Assembly (NCBI GenBank): GCA_900756725.1
Contig: CAAELJ010000087.1
Span: 1-48,665 of the forward strand
DNA: 48,665 nucleotides
Source: an uncultured Collinsella sp.
GTDB taxonomy: Bacteria; Actinomycetota; Coriobacteriia; Coriobacteriales; Coriobacteriaceae
Direction of reading: 5' to 3'
Shown: positions 9,987 to 18,823 of the stretch, piece by piece
Layout: each line of letters opens with the position of its first letter
Numbering within the stretch: position 1 is the stretch's first letter
The notes under the pieces: model-generated
Told to the model about the DNA's origin: nothing
Seen by the model: the letters and a program-made list of their open reading frames with translations, nothing else
Database searches by the model: none
Position numbers and translations under genes: made by a program

Positions 9987-10606
9987 TAAAGATTGTCATC
10001 GGACTTTGCGCTGGCTTTGGCCGCCTCTTCGCCCGCGATCAGGTCCTTAACCGTTATATACGCACTGTACGTAGCATCCTCGATCTTTTCCAAAACATCA
10101 TCAGGGTCGCAAGTGCCCCAAGTTTCTTCGAGGACTCGAGCCAATCCCCAAGCAGCGCTGAGCAGGACGTCAACGTCCTTTAGATCTAAATGATCGACCG
10201 TAAAGGGATAGTCCGCGCACTCCAGTAGATACGTGTCAACTGCGCCAATTGCCTCAGCCACGTATGGCTCAAGATCGCAATGGGGTTGGAGGGCGCACAG
10301 CGCCTTGTGCGGATCGGTCGGCTCGATCCAATACAGCGTTGTCGCATCCTCGCATTTCTCGAGCGGATAACGCTCAACCGCCTTCTCCCAACTTTCATAC
10401 CAAGGATCGGCATCGCCGTCCGTCATCGACCTGCAAAGATCAATCGCCGCAGAAACAGTCGCACACGAGCATCTATAACTGGCGCCTTTCCTAAAATCAT
10501 CATTGAGCTCGTCGTCGCCAGACAGCCTCGCCTCCATGATCAGAAACGGGCCGTCATCATCTGTAATGCTCATGGGATAGTTGTCACATTCGTAGTACGG
10601 ATACAT
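9986..10606 (-). CDS. Strongly acidic hypothetical protein upstream of ddmD-like gene
   Basis: 206 aa starting MYPYYECDNYP, with GGAG six bases before the ATG at 10606; the longer ORF upstream has no comparable site. Roughly a quarter of residues are Asp or Glu with few basic residues, several Cys and Trp, and no membrane segment. It lies on the same strand about 320 bp before the helicase-nuclease gene and after another small ORF, so it may be co-transcribed with the defence module. High acidity is a trait of DNA-mimic proteins, but that is only a suggestion. Family not recognised. Confidence 0.6.
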   Translation of the reverse strand: MYPYYECDNYPMSITDDDGPFLIMEARLSGDDELNDDFRKGASYRCSCATVSAAIDLCRSMTDGDADPWYESWEKAVERYPLEKCEDATTLYWIEPTDPHKALCALQPHCDLEPYVAEAIGAVDTYLLECADYPFTVDHLDLKDVDVLLSAAWGLARVLEETWGTCDPDDVLEKIEDATYSAYITVKDLIAGEEAAKASAKSDDNL

Positions 10607-10634
10607 TTTGTCTCCAATCAACCGTTCGGTCACA

Positions 10635-10961
10635 TTAACAAGCAATATCAAAACCGCGCTCACGCGGAGGGTTGTCGTCCTCGATCCATTCGAGCCCGTC
10701 GTTCTCATCGATTCCGGCATCGGGGACTGACGACCATCTGAACTCGAAACCAAGCTGGTCAAGCTCATCGACTCGCTCACTGATTACTCCGTACGCATCC
10801 AACGCATTCTCGAAATCCTCCGAAGACACATAGCCGCGCTCGCACTGCTTGCGCATCTGGTGCAAACGACCCATGGCGGCAGCGATGATCTCGCGAAGAA
10901 CGATAACCTCGCGCTCGCATACATCGATGTTTCCTTTGTTGAGCTTGATGCAATCGGACAT
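10635..10961 (-). CDS. Small hypothetical protein, helical, first gene before the DdmDE-like operon
   Basis: 108 aa from the ATG at 10961 (MSDCIKLNKGN), preceded by AGGGAGG. The first about 70 residues look like a coiled helical hairpin (CEREVIVLREIIAAAMGRLH, then DFENALDAYGVISERVDEL) and the tail is acidic (IDENDGLEWIEDDNPPRE). It lies 28 bp before the 206-aa acidic gene on the same strand. A longer in-frame extension to 11276 overlaps the divergent gene and has no ribosome site, so it was not used. Function unknown; context suggests an accessory or cargo gene of the defence region. Confidence 0.55.
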   Translation of the reverse strand: MSDCIKLNKGNIDVCEREVIVLREIIAAAMGRLHQMRKQCERGYVSSEDFENALDAYGVISERVDELDQLGFEFRWSSVPDAGIDENDGLEWIEDDNPPRERGFDIAC

Positions 10962-11003
10962 AACGGCCTCCCTGGTTTTAAGCCTTTTCGCTTGATTCCA
11001 TTG

Positions 11004-11061
11004 AACAGCCGCAAACAGCCGCGTAATATGACTTTTATCGGGTTTTAAATTTTGGCTGTTT
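11004..11061. promoter_or_regulatory. Divergent promoter region with repeated AACAGCC sites
   Basis: The 109-bp gap between the divergent small-ORF/ddmDE-like unit and the 720-aa gene holds AACAGCC at 11004-11010 and again within AAACAGCC at 11013-11020, and the exact inverse GGCTGTTT at 11054-11061. Two direct copies and one inverted copy flank an AT-rich core (about 11022-11053), as expected for an operator shared by divergent genes. No convincing -35/-10 pair was found on either strand. Confidence 0.35.
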
Positions 11062-11070
11062 GGAGCATTA

Positions 11071-13233
11071 ATGCTTGATTCCGAACAAGAGCCGTTTAGC
11101 TGGGGTTTCGAGGCTGGCTTTCTTCGCTCTCCCGTCAATCCCCGCATGCTTCTTCTTAACAGAACGCCAGAGATTGATTGCGCCGATGACGGAAACGCAA
11201 CCGGCAATGCAAGCGCATGGAATCTCGTCTCCGTAGCCAACGACCTATTACGCGTCGACTTAAGCTCGCTTTTCAACGAGATTGGGGGCCACTTTCGTGA
11301 GCGAGCAAAATTGCGCTTTTACATCGATTTGCAGAACGCCATTCGTCAGCCCCCTGCTCCCCACGATGCGCAACACGCTTCGATGGACTACGCAGCCGAA
11401 CCAGACCATGACGACTGGCTCGATCCAGACGATTCCGACCAAGAGTCCGCGCAAGCAGAATTGAACGAAGCCGAAATCGAAGTCAACCTTCAAAAACAAA
11501 AGGAACGCGACCTCGATTTCTTTGCTCCGATATTCGATAAAGCCATTACGCGCCATGCACACGGAGAGATATCTGGCATGGCCAGGTATCTCCTTGAAAA
11601 TGTCTGCAGGCAGTGTGTCATGAACATCACAGCGATTCCCGACTATCGCTATTACAGCTGCTGGATGAACAACAACGCTATTGAGTGCAACGAAATCAAC
11701 CGCCTGTACCGCGCGGTGATCACGACATCGGCCCAACTCAATAAGCAAGAAATGGCGTCCCTCTTCAGCTCCTATCTCAAGCTCGTGTCGAACGACATGG
11801 ACATTACAACTACCAACGGCAAGACCGGGCTAACAGAACCGGTGCCGTATAAACGCGACAATCCAAGAGACAACTATCCAAAGGTCAACTCGCAGATAGA
11901 AACAGCTTGCGTTTGCACCAATACCGATCTCTTTCGAGCGCTTCTCATTGTTTTTTATCAGGAATGTCTGGAGCTTGCCCCGCTGCTTAAAAACACCGAG
12001 GCACCTAGCCTGCTCGCGCAAAACGAAGAGTTTTTCCCAGCCGCCATCAAAACAAGCGACCCGCGACAATTTCGATTATTCGATAATCAGCTGCCGGCAA
12101 TCATCCGCTTTGGCGACGCTTTTGCATACGCAGCCAAAAAGCACTTGCCCGGAAACGAAACGGCTCAAAAGCTCGAAGAACATTTGAGCGATATAAAACG
12201 CATGAATAGCGCCCCCTTTATGCAGGCGTTTCGCAAGAACTATCTCGAGGCTATGCGCGAGAACCAAATCTACGCAAATGGAGACTTCCATACGTATGCA
12301 GAGCTTAACGACCCGGAAAACCTCAATAGGCTCGTAAGGCTTCAAGCTGTTATTGCAAAGGCAGGAGAGCTTTACTTCACCGAAGAGGAATGTTCCTTTG
12401 CAAGCCTTTATGCCCGCATCCTCCACGAGCTGCTGCTGTGCGGCATTATGCCGATAACATGCCAAACCTGTGGTTCGCTCTTTTTTCCGACCGGCCCTAA
12501 CAGCAAGTACTGCGATCGATATAACGCGGCGACCAAGCTCTATTGCAACCCGCGGCACAACGCCAAAAAACATCTTGGTCGCAAATCACCCCGCGACGTC
12601 GCACTCAATATACGGAGAAAAGCCGACACGGCATACGAAAAGGGTTTAACGGATTGTGCCCACTATTTTGACAGCCTTGGCAATTTTGTTCTCGATGGTC
12701 TTGGCCCAACATACCAAGCGAGCGACCTAATTTCCGACGAGCTCTATGCGGCATGGCTGTCTATCGTCAACCAGCCCAATTGCAGGACAAAAATCAGGCG
12801 ACCAGATAGGAACGGTTTTCCATACCCCGTACTGTGGTACGGATTCATCCTCAATGGCATACAGTATGTACAAGTCGAGTTTCCCGAAGCCGAGTACCCG
12901 GCGCTTTTTGAACGCTTGAGCCAGCTCGCCGAAAGCCCGCAATCAAAGTGCACGCTGAAGCACAAGGGACCCGGCGAGCACCCATACAGCTCATGGCTTA
13001 TCAAGTTATACGAGTTGTTGGAGATCATTGCGCAAATTAATAGCGCCGACCAGGTGGCAAAGCCCATTCCATTGCTTGGAATAGATAGGGACGATTGTGT
13101 CTCGACCGACCCGACCGCCCAAGGCACACGGAGCGCGCCCGACGCATGCGTCTACAGCACCGGCACGATAGATAGCCTTAGCTTTACCGTGTATACGAAG
13201 GGATATGACCCGGAAAAGCGGGAACGAGCCTGA
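11071..13233 (+). CDS. Hypothetical 720-aa protein with Cys-x2-Cys motif, DUF6076-like
   Basis: 720 aa; the ATG at 11071 follows TTTGGAG at good spacing. Residues about 465-505 hold CQTCGSLFFPTGPNSKYC followed by a further Cys and NPRHNAKKH, a small zinc-ribbon-like motif of the kind seen at the C-terminus of DUF6076-type proteins of mobile elements. The N-terminal region has an acidic insert (DWLDPDDSDQESAQAELNEAE). No enzymatic motif was recognised. It is transcribed divergently from the small genes leading into the DdmDE-like operon. A short GC hairpin (13238-13257) follows the stop. The family assignment is from memory of the motif pattern and is tentative. Confidence 0.6.
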   Translation: MLDSEQEPFSWGFEAGFLRSPVNPRMLLLNRTPEIDCADDGNATGNASAWNLVSVANDLLRVDLSSLFNEIGGHFRERAKLRFYIDLQNAIRQPPAPHDAQHASMDYAAEPDHDDWLDPDDSDQESAQAELNEAEIEVNLQKQKERDLDFFAPIFDKAITRHAHGEISGMARYLLENVCRQCVMNITAIPDYRYYSCWMNNNAIECNEINRLYRAVITTSAQLNKQEMASLFSSYLKLVSNDMDITTTNGKTGLTEPVPYKRDNPRDNYPKVNSQIETACVCTNTDLFRALLIVFYQECLELAPLLKNTEAPSLLAQNEEFFPAAIKTSDPRQFRLFDNQLPAIIRFGDAFAYAAKKHLPGNETAQKLEEHLSDIKRMNSAPFMQAFRKNYLEAMRENQIYANGDFHTYAELNDPENLNRLVRLQAVIAKAGELYFTEEECSFASLYARILHELLLCGIMPITCQTCGSLFFPTGPNSKYCDRYNAATKLYCNPRHNAKKHLGRKSPRDVALNIRRKADTAYEKGLTDCAHYFDSLGNFVLDGLGPTYQASDLISDELYAAWLSIVNQPNCRTKIRRPDRNGFPYPVLWYGFILNGIQYVQVEFPEAEYPALFERLSQLAESPQSKCTLKHKGPGEHPYSSWLIKLYELLEIIAQINSADQVAKPIPLLGIDRDDCVSTDPTAQGTRSAPDACVYSTGTIDSLSFTVYTKGYDPEKRERA

Positions 13234-13237
13234 TGTA

Positions 13238-13257
13238 GCGGCTTCGAGCGAAGCCGC
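13238..13257. terminator. GC-rich hairpin after the 720-aa gene
   Basis: An 8-bp perfect stem (GCGGCTTC/GAAGCCGC) with a 4-base loop a few bases after the TGA. It lacks a U-tract, so termination is uncertain. Confidence 0.3.
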
Positions 13258-13317
13258 CGGTCACGGGGTGGCACCGGGGCGCGGACGCCGCGGGCCATTG
13301 GGAGCAACCCTCCTCCG

Positions 13318-13566
13318 CTACCTGCGCGACGTGGCAGCGCCGCTGCGTCGTCCCTGTCGCCGAACATCGTCCTGAAGGCGCGGGCGGGTGTCCATGAACA
13401 GCCGCGCCCGCACTAGCCTGGGGGACAGCCGCCCCGCCACCAGCAGTGCGCCGGCACGCCTCGGCACCGCCAGGGTCTCCGCCTCCACGGGCAGGGCAAC
13501 TTTCTCGATGACCTCGGCAGAGCACACGCCCGACAGGTCAACCCCGTTGTAGACGATTGGCCTCAT
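13318..13566 (-). pseudogene. Fragment of a phage distal-tail-like gene
   Basis: An 82-residue ORF beginning MRPIVYNGVDLSG, the typical opening of phage distal tail/Dit-like proteins (short strand, YNG, then a segment ending RRAGALLVAGRLSP, compare the family's GRDGA). After RLFMDTRPRLQ the frame degrades. A neighbouring frame continues with FGDRDDAAALPRRAG to about 13250, so the gene is frameshifted and truncated. It has higher GC than the flanking defence genes. It is read as the remnant of a prophage tail module. Confidence 0.5.
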
Positions 13567-13622
13567 GCGTTGCCCCTCGCGCGCCCGTAGGTGTTACCGC
13601 TACTCTGAAAATGACCAGATGA

Positions 13623-16058
13623 TCACCCAACAATCTTTGGCGAGTGGGGGCTGAACGCATCGTTGCCGTTCTGTTCATCCACCGCCCTGCGCCCCAGGCT
13701 TAAGGGTTCTGCCGCGTCATCTTCCACCCGCACGGACAGGACATAGTAGAAGTCGGCACCCTGATTCCCACGATCCCGCACGTAGCCAAGGTCGGCCAGG
13801 CGGTCGGCCAGCTCGTCCCTCGGAACCAGCTCATTCGAGGTTATGCGACACGCCACAGGCTCGATCTCGTAGGTGTTCGTCTGGCTTATGGCGTTCCGAT
13901 AGAAGCGGAACCACGACGTGCGGAAGAGATCCTTATGGTGCGAGTAGACATGCCCGTCCTTAATGGCATAGAAGTAGAAGAGAAAGCGCCCGCCCTTGCG
14001 GAGCCTGCCGCTGCTTTCGAGAAAGTGATAGTAGTCATCGGGAGAGTCCCCTCGAATGTAGCCAATCACGAACGATTCGCCACCATGCCCGTAGGAGTCG
14101 CTATCCGTCTTGCCCGCGCTTGGAGGCTCAGCCACAACCATTTCGGTGAAGTAGCTCAGCCGGTTCAGCCGCGTATTGCTTGCCGTGTTCTCGCCGATGA
14201 CCTTCTCTATGAAATCGCGCAACGCATTCTCTGCCGTCCTGCTGATGCTCGGCTTCATGGCGAAAGCGCCGACACCCGGCAAAATCTCCTCGAAGAGCCG
14301 GAATTGGCCCTTCTCGCCCGTTTCGCCCGACCCCGGATAAAGCACGTAGCTGCCAACCGTGCGCCGTATCGCGTCGTTGTACGTGTGCATCTTCAGCAGG
14401 TCACCGCGCTTGTAGGTGTTCGTGGTGGAGGCCGCCTTCTCCTCGTTAAGTTCCTCGCGCTCTGCCTCCTCGGTGCCCACATCCTTGCCGACAAGCCCCG
14501 TCAAGTCGGTGATGCGGTACTTGGCGTCGAAGTGGACGAATGCAACAGCTCCATCTTGCACTGCGGCTCGCTCGTTTGTATAAGCATCCGGGAATATCGC
14601 GAGCGTGTAGTCGGGTCTGAACGGTCTCGAGTACGAACCCTCGTAACGAGTGGCATGAAAGTCACGGGGCGAGAAGGTGCGGTTGTAGTAGAGGTTTACC
14701 TTCGCGCCGCACTGCGCAATCTGGAATGACTGGCAGGAGCGTACGCCCTGCTTGAGGGATATTGACAGCCCACCGTCGGGATTCGTCCCGATAAATGGGT
14801 GGTCATCGGTGCTTATCGGCTCGCACCCCTCGATCCCCCTTACGATGTCGTACAGCTCAAAGAAGATCCAGTACTCGTAGAGGAGGGCCACATTCTTCGA
14901 TTCGCCCTCGTAGATGTCATCCTTGCCCTTCCAGTCGAGCTGCAGCGCCATATCGAGCATGGAATATGCGAAGAAGATCTGCGAGTATCCCTCGCGCTTC
15001 TGCAACACCTGGTTGTTCTGAGGCATCATCTGCAGGGTGCCGACATCGTCGAAGAAGGCGTCGCTGAGTATCGTATCCAGCATGGCGTGCAGCGCGGCGG
15101 CTTCGCGATAACACTCCGTCTGCCGAGTATCGCCCTTCTCGGCATCCAGGACAGTCATCAGAGAGGTGCAGATCCGGTCAATCTCATGCAGGGCAAATTT
15201 CACAAACCGATTGGCGGGCGTGTCGAGCAGGTCGTACTTGCGCGTGACGCTGACCATCTGGGGGAGGTAGACGCCTCCCGCATCGCCGCCGCAGTTCAAG
15301 CGCGTCCACATCCGGCTGTTCGAGAAGGGGTTCGTATAAAACCTCCGGGACGGCATGCCAGCCCCAACCGACCGCAGCTCGTCCTCGTGATCCAGCGTCC
15401 TATCAGGGTTCCTCTTTATCGCCTCGAAGAGGGCTTGGAGGTTCGGTTCGTAGCAGAACTGCCGCAGGAAGACGAACTGCTCAAGCAGCGTCTCGCGATT
15501 CTCGTCGGCTTGCTTGTAAACGTTCGACGTGGAGCCCGAGTAGTCAAGGAGCAGCGCAGCGCACCTTGCGGCAAGCTCCTCGGTGAGCTCGATGTAATCG
15601 TCTTCATAGCCAATCTTGAGCGGGACGACTTCGAACTGTAGCATCGGCGCATCAGCTTCCTCGCCGAATCGAATCCTCGAACGCCCGAGATAGTTCACGA
15701 ACTGGAAGGTGACACTATTGCCGTTTCTGTCGCACCTGATATTCTTGCCTTCGTTTTGGAACGAGGCGCGAGGATGCAGGCCACCATCAGGGGTCCGCTC
15801 GTATTCGAGCACATAACATGTGGTTTCGTTGATTCGAAGCGTGGGACTCCCGTCAAGACCGTCCTTGACGGCGAAGGCTGGTGTTGAACCAGCGCCATTC
15901 TGGGATGCTTCCGGCTTGAGACCGAAACACGTCAGCCCGGTTAGCCCGGTCTGCTGTTCCTCGTCCCAATCGACTCGGTCATGCGCACCGCTCTGGTAGA
16001 GCCTGGCTATTGTTCTTCCATCCGCTGCAAAGCGGATTGCGCCGATGCTGCCGTCCAT
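13623..16058 (-). CDS. LlaJI-family (McrC-like, DUF2357) restriction endonuclease subunit
   Basis: 811 aa, the nuclease subunit of a LlaJI/BsuMI-like system. The N-terminal half (to about 300) resembles the DUF2357 region that partners McrB-type motors. Residues about 478-515 contain FRPDYTLAIF and then FVHFDAKYR, the PD...(D/E)xK nuclease core (D483, D511, K513). The C-terminal about 130 residues (FLESSGRL to the stop) recur about three-quarters identical in the fragment at 20629-21039. The start is the ATG at 16058, three bases after the stop of the McrB-like gene, so the genes are coupled. In LlaJI and BsuMI, the McrB-like and McrC-like subunits together cut unmethylated sites that two C5 methyltransferases protect. 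It is the last gene of the operon. Confidence 0.8.
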   Translation of the reverse strand: MDGSIGAIRFAADGRTIARLYQSGAHDRVDWDEEQQTGLTGLTCFGLKPEASQNGAGSTPAFAVKDGLDGSPTLRINETTCYVLEYERTPDGGLHPRASFQNEGKNIRCDRNGNSVTFQFVNYLGRSRIRFGEEADAPMLQFEVVPLKIGYEDDYIELTEELAARCAALLLDYSGSTSNVYKQADENRETLLEQFVFLRQFCYEPNLQALFEAIKRNPDRTLDHEDELRSVGAGMPSRRFYTNPFSNSRMWTRLNCGGDAGGVYLPQMVSVTRKYDLLDTPANRFVKFALHEIDRICTSLMTVLDAEKGDTRQTECYREAAALHAMLDTILSDAFFDDVGTLQMMPQNNQVLQKREGYSQIFFAYSMLDMALQLDWKGKDDIYEGESKNVALLYEYWIFFELYDIVRGIEGCEPISTDDHPFIGTNPDGGLSISLKQGVRSCQSFQIAQCGAKVNLYYNRTFSPRDFHATRYEGSYSRPFRPDYTLAIFPDAYTNERAAVQDGAVAFVHFDAKYRITDLTGLVGKDVGTEEAEREELNEEKAASTTNTYKRGDLLKMHTYNDAIRRTVGSYVLYPGSGETGEKGQFRLFEEILPGVGAFAMKPSISRTAENALRDFIEKVIGENTASNTRLNRLSYFTEMVVAEPPSAGKTDSDSYGHGGESFVIGYIRGDSPDDYYHFLESSGRLRKGGRFLFYFYAIKDGHVYSHHKDLFRTSWFRFYRNAISQTNTYEIEPVACRITSNELVPRDELADRLADLGYVRDRGNQGADFYYVLSVRVEDDAAEPLSLGRRAVDEQNGNDAFSPHSPKIVG

Positions 16059-16061
16059 AGG

Positions 16062-17921
16062 CTAGATGAAGCTCGCATACTGCACGTTATCGAGTTTCGC
16101 TGCCATCTGGCTTATCTTAACGGAGCTCAGCTCGCCATCGCATATGTCTTTCAGGCTTTTAAGCAGATTGCCGATCTCACGCTTGTTACCATGGAGCTTC
16201 GGCAGCACCTTCTGGACAATCTGCTCATCGACAGAACGCTCGAGTTCGTAGTTCTCGCCGTCAAGCTCGTGCGCGGCATTAACGTACATTCGCACTTCGC
16301 GCACGGTGCGGAAGGCAAACTCATAGCCGCATTTCTCCAGCTCTTCATACAGCTTGCCGAACTTCTCGAAGATGGCGTTAGCATCATCTTCGCTGATGTA
16401 ATTGGCTCCCTCCCATATGTCCTTGGCGAGACGCAGAAAAGCCTGGGGGACGCCGGAAGCTGCGACGGCAACGTCCGGCGCATCCTCGATGGCTTTGAAC
16501 CCTGCGAGGACTTCGGCCTTCGACGGCTTGAACTCTATGACGTTTGCCCTGTCGAGCACCTTGGGGCTAAACATGTAAGTGGTCTCATCGATGTTCACGG
16601 TGCCGACAACGAACAGGTTCTGCGGATAGGGCAGCCTGTCAGCACCGCCATCGCCGTACCCATCAAGCACGATGAGGTTATCCTCGCCGATGGTCTCCAT
16701 GTGGCTGAGGAAGTCTGAGAAATACCGCTCGACATGGCTCAGGTTCATCTCGTCGAGGATGAGGAAATACGGAACCTCGGGGTTAGCGTTGGCCCGTTCG
16801 ATGAGTCTCAGTATGCCGGTCTCTTCGTACGCGCCTTTGCCGCCGTCTGCAATCGGGTTGAAGAAGCCCAGCACCTTGGTGTTGTCGGTCCAGTCGGCAC
16901 CGACCGGGACGAGCAACCAGTTTGGCTCCCCGTCTTCATCCAAGACCTCAAGGTACTTTGCAAAACGCTTGGAAATCCGCGTCTTGCCTGTTCCGCTGTT
17001 GCCAGCAAGGATGACAAAGGGCTTTGCCAGTAGTGACGTGATGTAGCGCCTGGAGAAGTCGGTTTTAAATTCAGCTGGAAGGTTGTTTAGCTGAAAAGTC
17101 CTCTTCTCTCTGCTTGATGCTTTCGATGAATTCTTTGCAGCAAGGTCGATTAGTTGATGCATTGCGGGCAGCACGTCATCGCCTTGTTCGTAGTCGATGC
17201 CCTCTTCGGCAATCAATTGGCTCGCTATGAGGTTTCGCATGAACTCAGCCACGCTGTAATCAAACTCAAGTTTCCCTGCGTAAACGTCAGCGAAATACTT
17301 GAATGCCGTGGTCAGGCTACCAGCCCTCATCTTGCATCCGCGATTGCAAAGGGCAATAAGATCGTCAATTCTCGACTTGTAGTCGTAATCTATCGCACCC
17401 GAAAACTGCCCGTCTTTGTATCTGCTTCCAGTGGCGAAGAAGAGTTTCGTTAGCTCCAAGATATATGCATCTTCGGAGACGCCCACAGGCTTTACTTCGG
17501 CTGCATCCATCCAGAATGTCCTTTCCGCAAAACCGTCCTCTTGCAACGGCGATGAATCGTTTACTTTGCCCGTCACTGGCAACAACAGCAGTGCGGCAAA
17601 CAAGTTGCCGACATTTGGACGCTTTGCCCCGTCTCCTTGTATTTGCACACGTACTTTTCCGCCTTTTTTTGCAACGGGATAACGCGTGCCAAGGGAGACA
17701 ACTTGCCCAGTAGAGGGTACGACTACTTCCAAGATGATTGCGTGTCCGATAATGTCAACTGCAGTCAGCGTATCCCCGTTTGCAAGAGAGCCTGAACCTT
17801 TGAGTTCGTACTGTCCAGCACCACCTTGTCCAACTGTTCTCCCGCGAACGGATAGCGTATTCTCGCTATATATAGAATTCGGAATGGGATAGCTCAAATT
17901 CCATTCATCGACAAAGGACAT
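16062..17921 (-). CDS. McrB-like AAA+ GTPase subunit of LlaJI-like restriction system
   Basis: About 619 aa. Walker A AGNSGTGKT lies at about 306-314, Walker B YFLILDEMNLSHVERYF at about 380-400, and the McrB-type sensor VGTVNIDETTYMFSPKVLDR follows; the last is the signature of the McrB GTPase clade of AAA+ proteins (NxxD-type). The N-terminal about 280 residues are a probable DNA-binding part. In LlaJI and BsuMI this subunit is the nucleotide-driven motor working with the McrC-like nuclease. The start is ambiguous: ATG at 17921 behind GGTGG, or GTG at 17933. The methyltransferase gene ends at 17936, so the genes are packed without a gap. Confidence 0.85.
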   Translation of the reverse strand: MSFVDEWNLSYPIPNSIYSENTLSVRGRTVGQGGAGQYELKGSGSLANGDTLTAVDIIGHAIILEVVVPSTGQVVSLGTRYPVAKKGGKVRVQIQGDGAKRPNVGNLFAALLLLPVTGKVNDSSPLQEDGFAERTFWMDAAEVKPVGVSEDAYILELTKLFFATGSRYKDGQFSGAIDYDYKSRIDDLIALCNRGCKMRAGSLTTAFKYFADVYAGKLEFDYSVAEFMRNLIASQLIAEEGIDYEQGDDVLPAMHQLIDLAAKNSSKASSREKRTFQLNNLPAEFKTDFSRRYITSLLAKPFVILAGNSGTGKTRISKRFAKYLEVLDEDGEPNWLLVPVGADWTDNTKVLGFFNPIADGGKGAYEETGILRLIERANANPEVPYFLILDEMNLSHVERYFSDFLSHMETIGEDNLIVLDGYGDGGADRLPYPQNLFVVGTVNIDETTYMFSPKVLDRANVIEFKPSKAEVLAGFKAIEDAPDVAVAASGVPQAFLRLAKDIWEGANYISEDDANAIFEKFGKLYEELEKCGYEFAFRTVREVRMYVNAAHELDGENYELERSVDEQIVQKVLPKLHGNKREIGNLLKSLKDICDGELSSVKISQMAAKLDNVQYASFI

Positions 17922-17935
17922 GGCAACCACCACAA

Positions 17936-18823
17936 TTAATCTGCTGCATAGTCAGCTATGCATCTAGCAACGTACTCAGCAAGCTTAACTGGCACGGCAT
18001 TGCCAATCGCCTGCTCAATGTCTGTCTTGGACCCGACAAACTCAAACTCTTCGGGGAAGGTTTGCAGATAGCTGCGCTCCTTGTATGTTAAGGCTCTCAC
18101 ACCTTCAGAAATATCAGCCTTGTCGGCATGATGCCTCTTATATGCTGGCGGTATCGGACGGTTGGTGCCTCGTACCGTTACCGCTGGCTCGTCAATCGTG
18201 AAGACGCCCCTACGCTGGAAGTTGCGTGGATGCATGTAGAAGTATTGCGTGCCGAGCGAATCGCCAAGGTAATCCCTGACGGTCATCTGCTTGTCGCTCA
18301 GCCTTGAATCCAAGAGTTCGCCGAGAAAGTCATCTTTATCACCAAGATGACCGACAAGGATAAAGCGCCTGCGAATCTGAGGCACACCACATAGACTGGC
18401 GTTGAGGACGCGCCTCGTGAGACCGTATCCAGCATTGCGGAATATTTCCAGCGCCTCGGGCAGGACGTCCATCCGCTCGATATTGTAAACATTCTCCATG
18501 ACGAACCACTCGGGTCTGACGTCCCGAACTATCTCAGCATATCGGATGGTGAGATTGGCCCTTTTGCCGCGCTGTCTGGCGCCCGCAATGGAGAAGTCCT
18601 GGCAAGGGGGGCCACCGATTATCATCGACGGCGAATACTCTTCAATTTTCGGAACCGCTTCCGCATCGTAAAGATCGTATTTGAATGCCGGGTGGTCGAA
18701 GTTTGCCGAATAGATGTCGACAGCCGCCTGCCAGTTATCAAACGCCGCCTTTATGTTGAAGCCCGCATTCTGGAATCCGAGCGACATACCGCCGCATCCC
18801 GAGAAAAGATCAACGCAGTCCAT
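17936..18823 (-). CDS. C5-cytosine DNA methyltransferase 1 of LlaJI-like system
   Basis: 295 aa with the standard m5C motif order: I (DLFSGCGGMSLGF), IV (GGPPCQDFS, catalytic Cys), VI (MENV), VIII (QIRRRFILVG), the variable target region, and IX-X ending IGNAVPVKLAEYVAR. It is short but complete. The ATG at 18823 has AGGAGGG nine bases upstream and overlaps the preceding methyltransferase by 14 bp. It is similar to that neighbour throughout, which suggests duplication. Two different m5C enzymes are what an asymmetric target needs, one per strand, as in LlaJI. Confidence 0.9.
   Translation of the reverse strand: MDCVDLFSGCGGMSLGFQNAGFNIKAAFDNWQAAVDIYSANFDHPAFKYDLYDAEAVPKIEEYSPSMIIGGPPCQDFSIAGARQRGKRANLTIRYAEIVRDVRPEWFVMENVYNIERMDVLPEALEIFRNAGYGLTRRVLNASLCGVPQIRRRFILVGHLGDKDDFLGELLDSRLSDKQMTVRDYLGDSLGTQYFYMHPRNFQRRGVFTIDEPAVTVRGTNRPIPPAYKRHHADKADISEGVRALTYKERSYLQTFPEEFEFVGSKTDIEQAIGNAVPVKLAEYVARCIADYAAD

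Noticed and set aside
16062..17933. Type IV McrBC restriction (methyl-dependent) as the sole explanation
   Set aside because: Two m5C methyltransferases are co-transcribed with it, which would be self-destructive for classical McrBC; the LlaJI type fits better.
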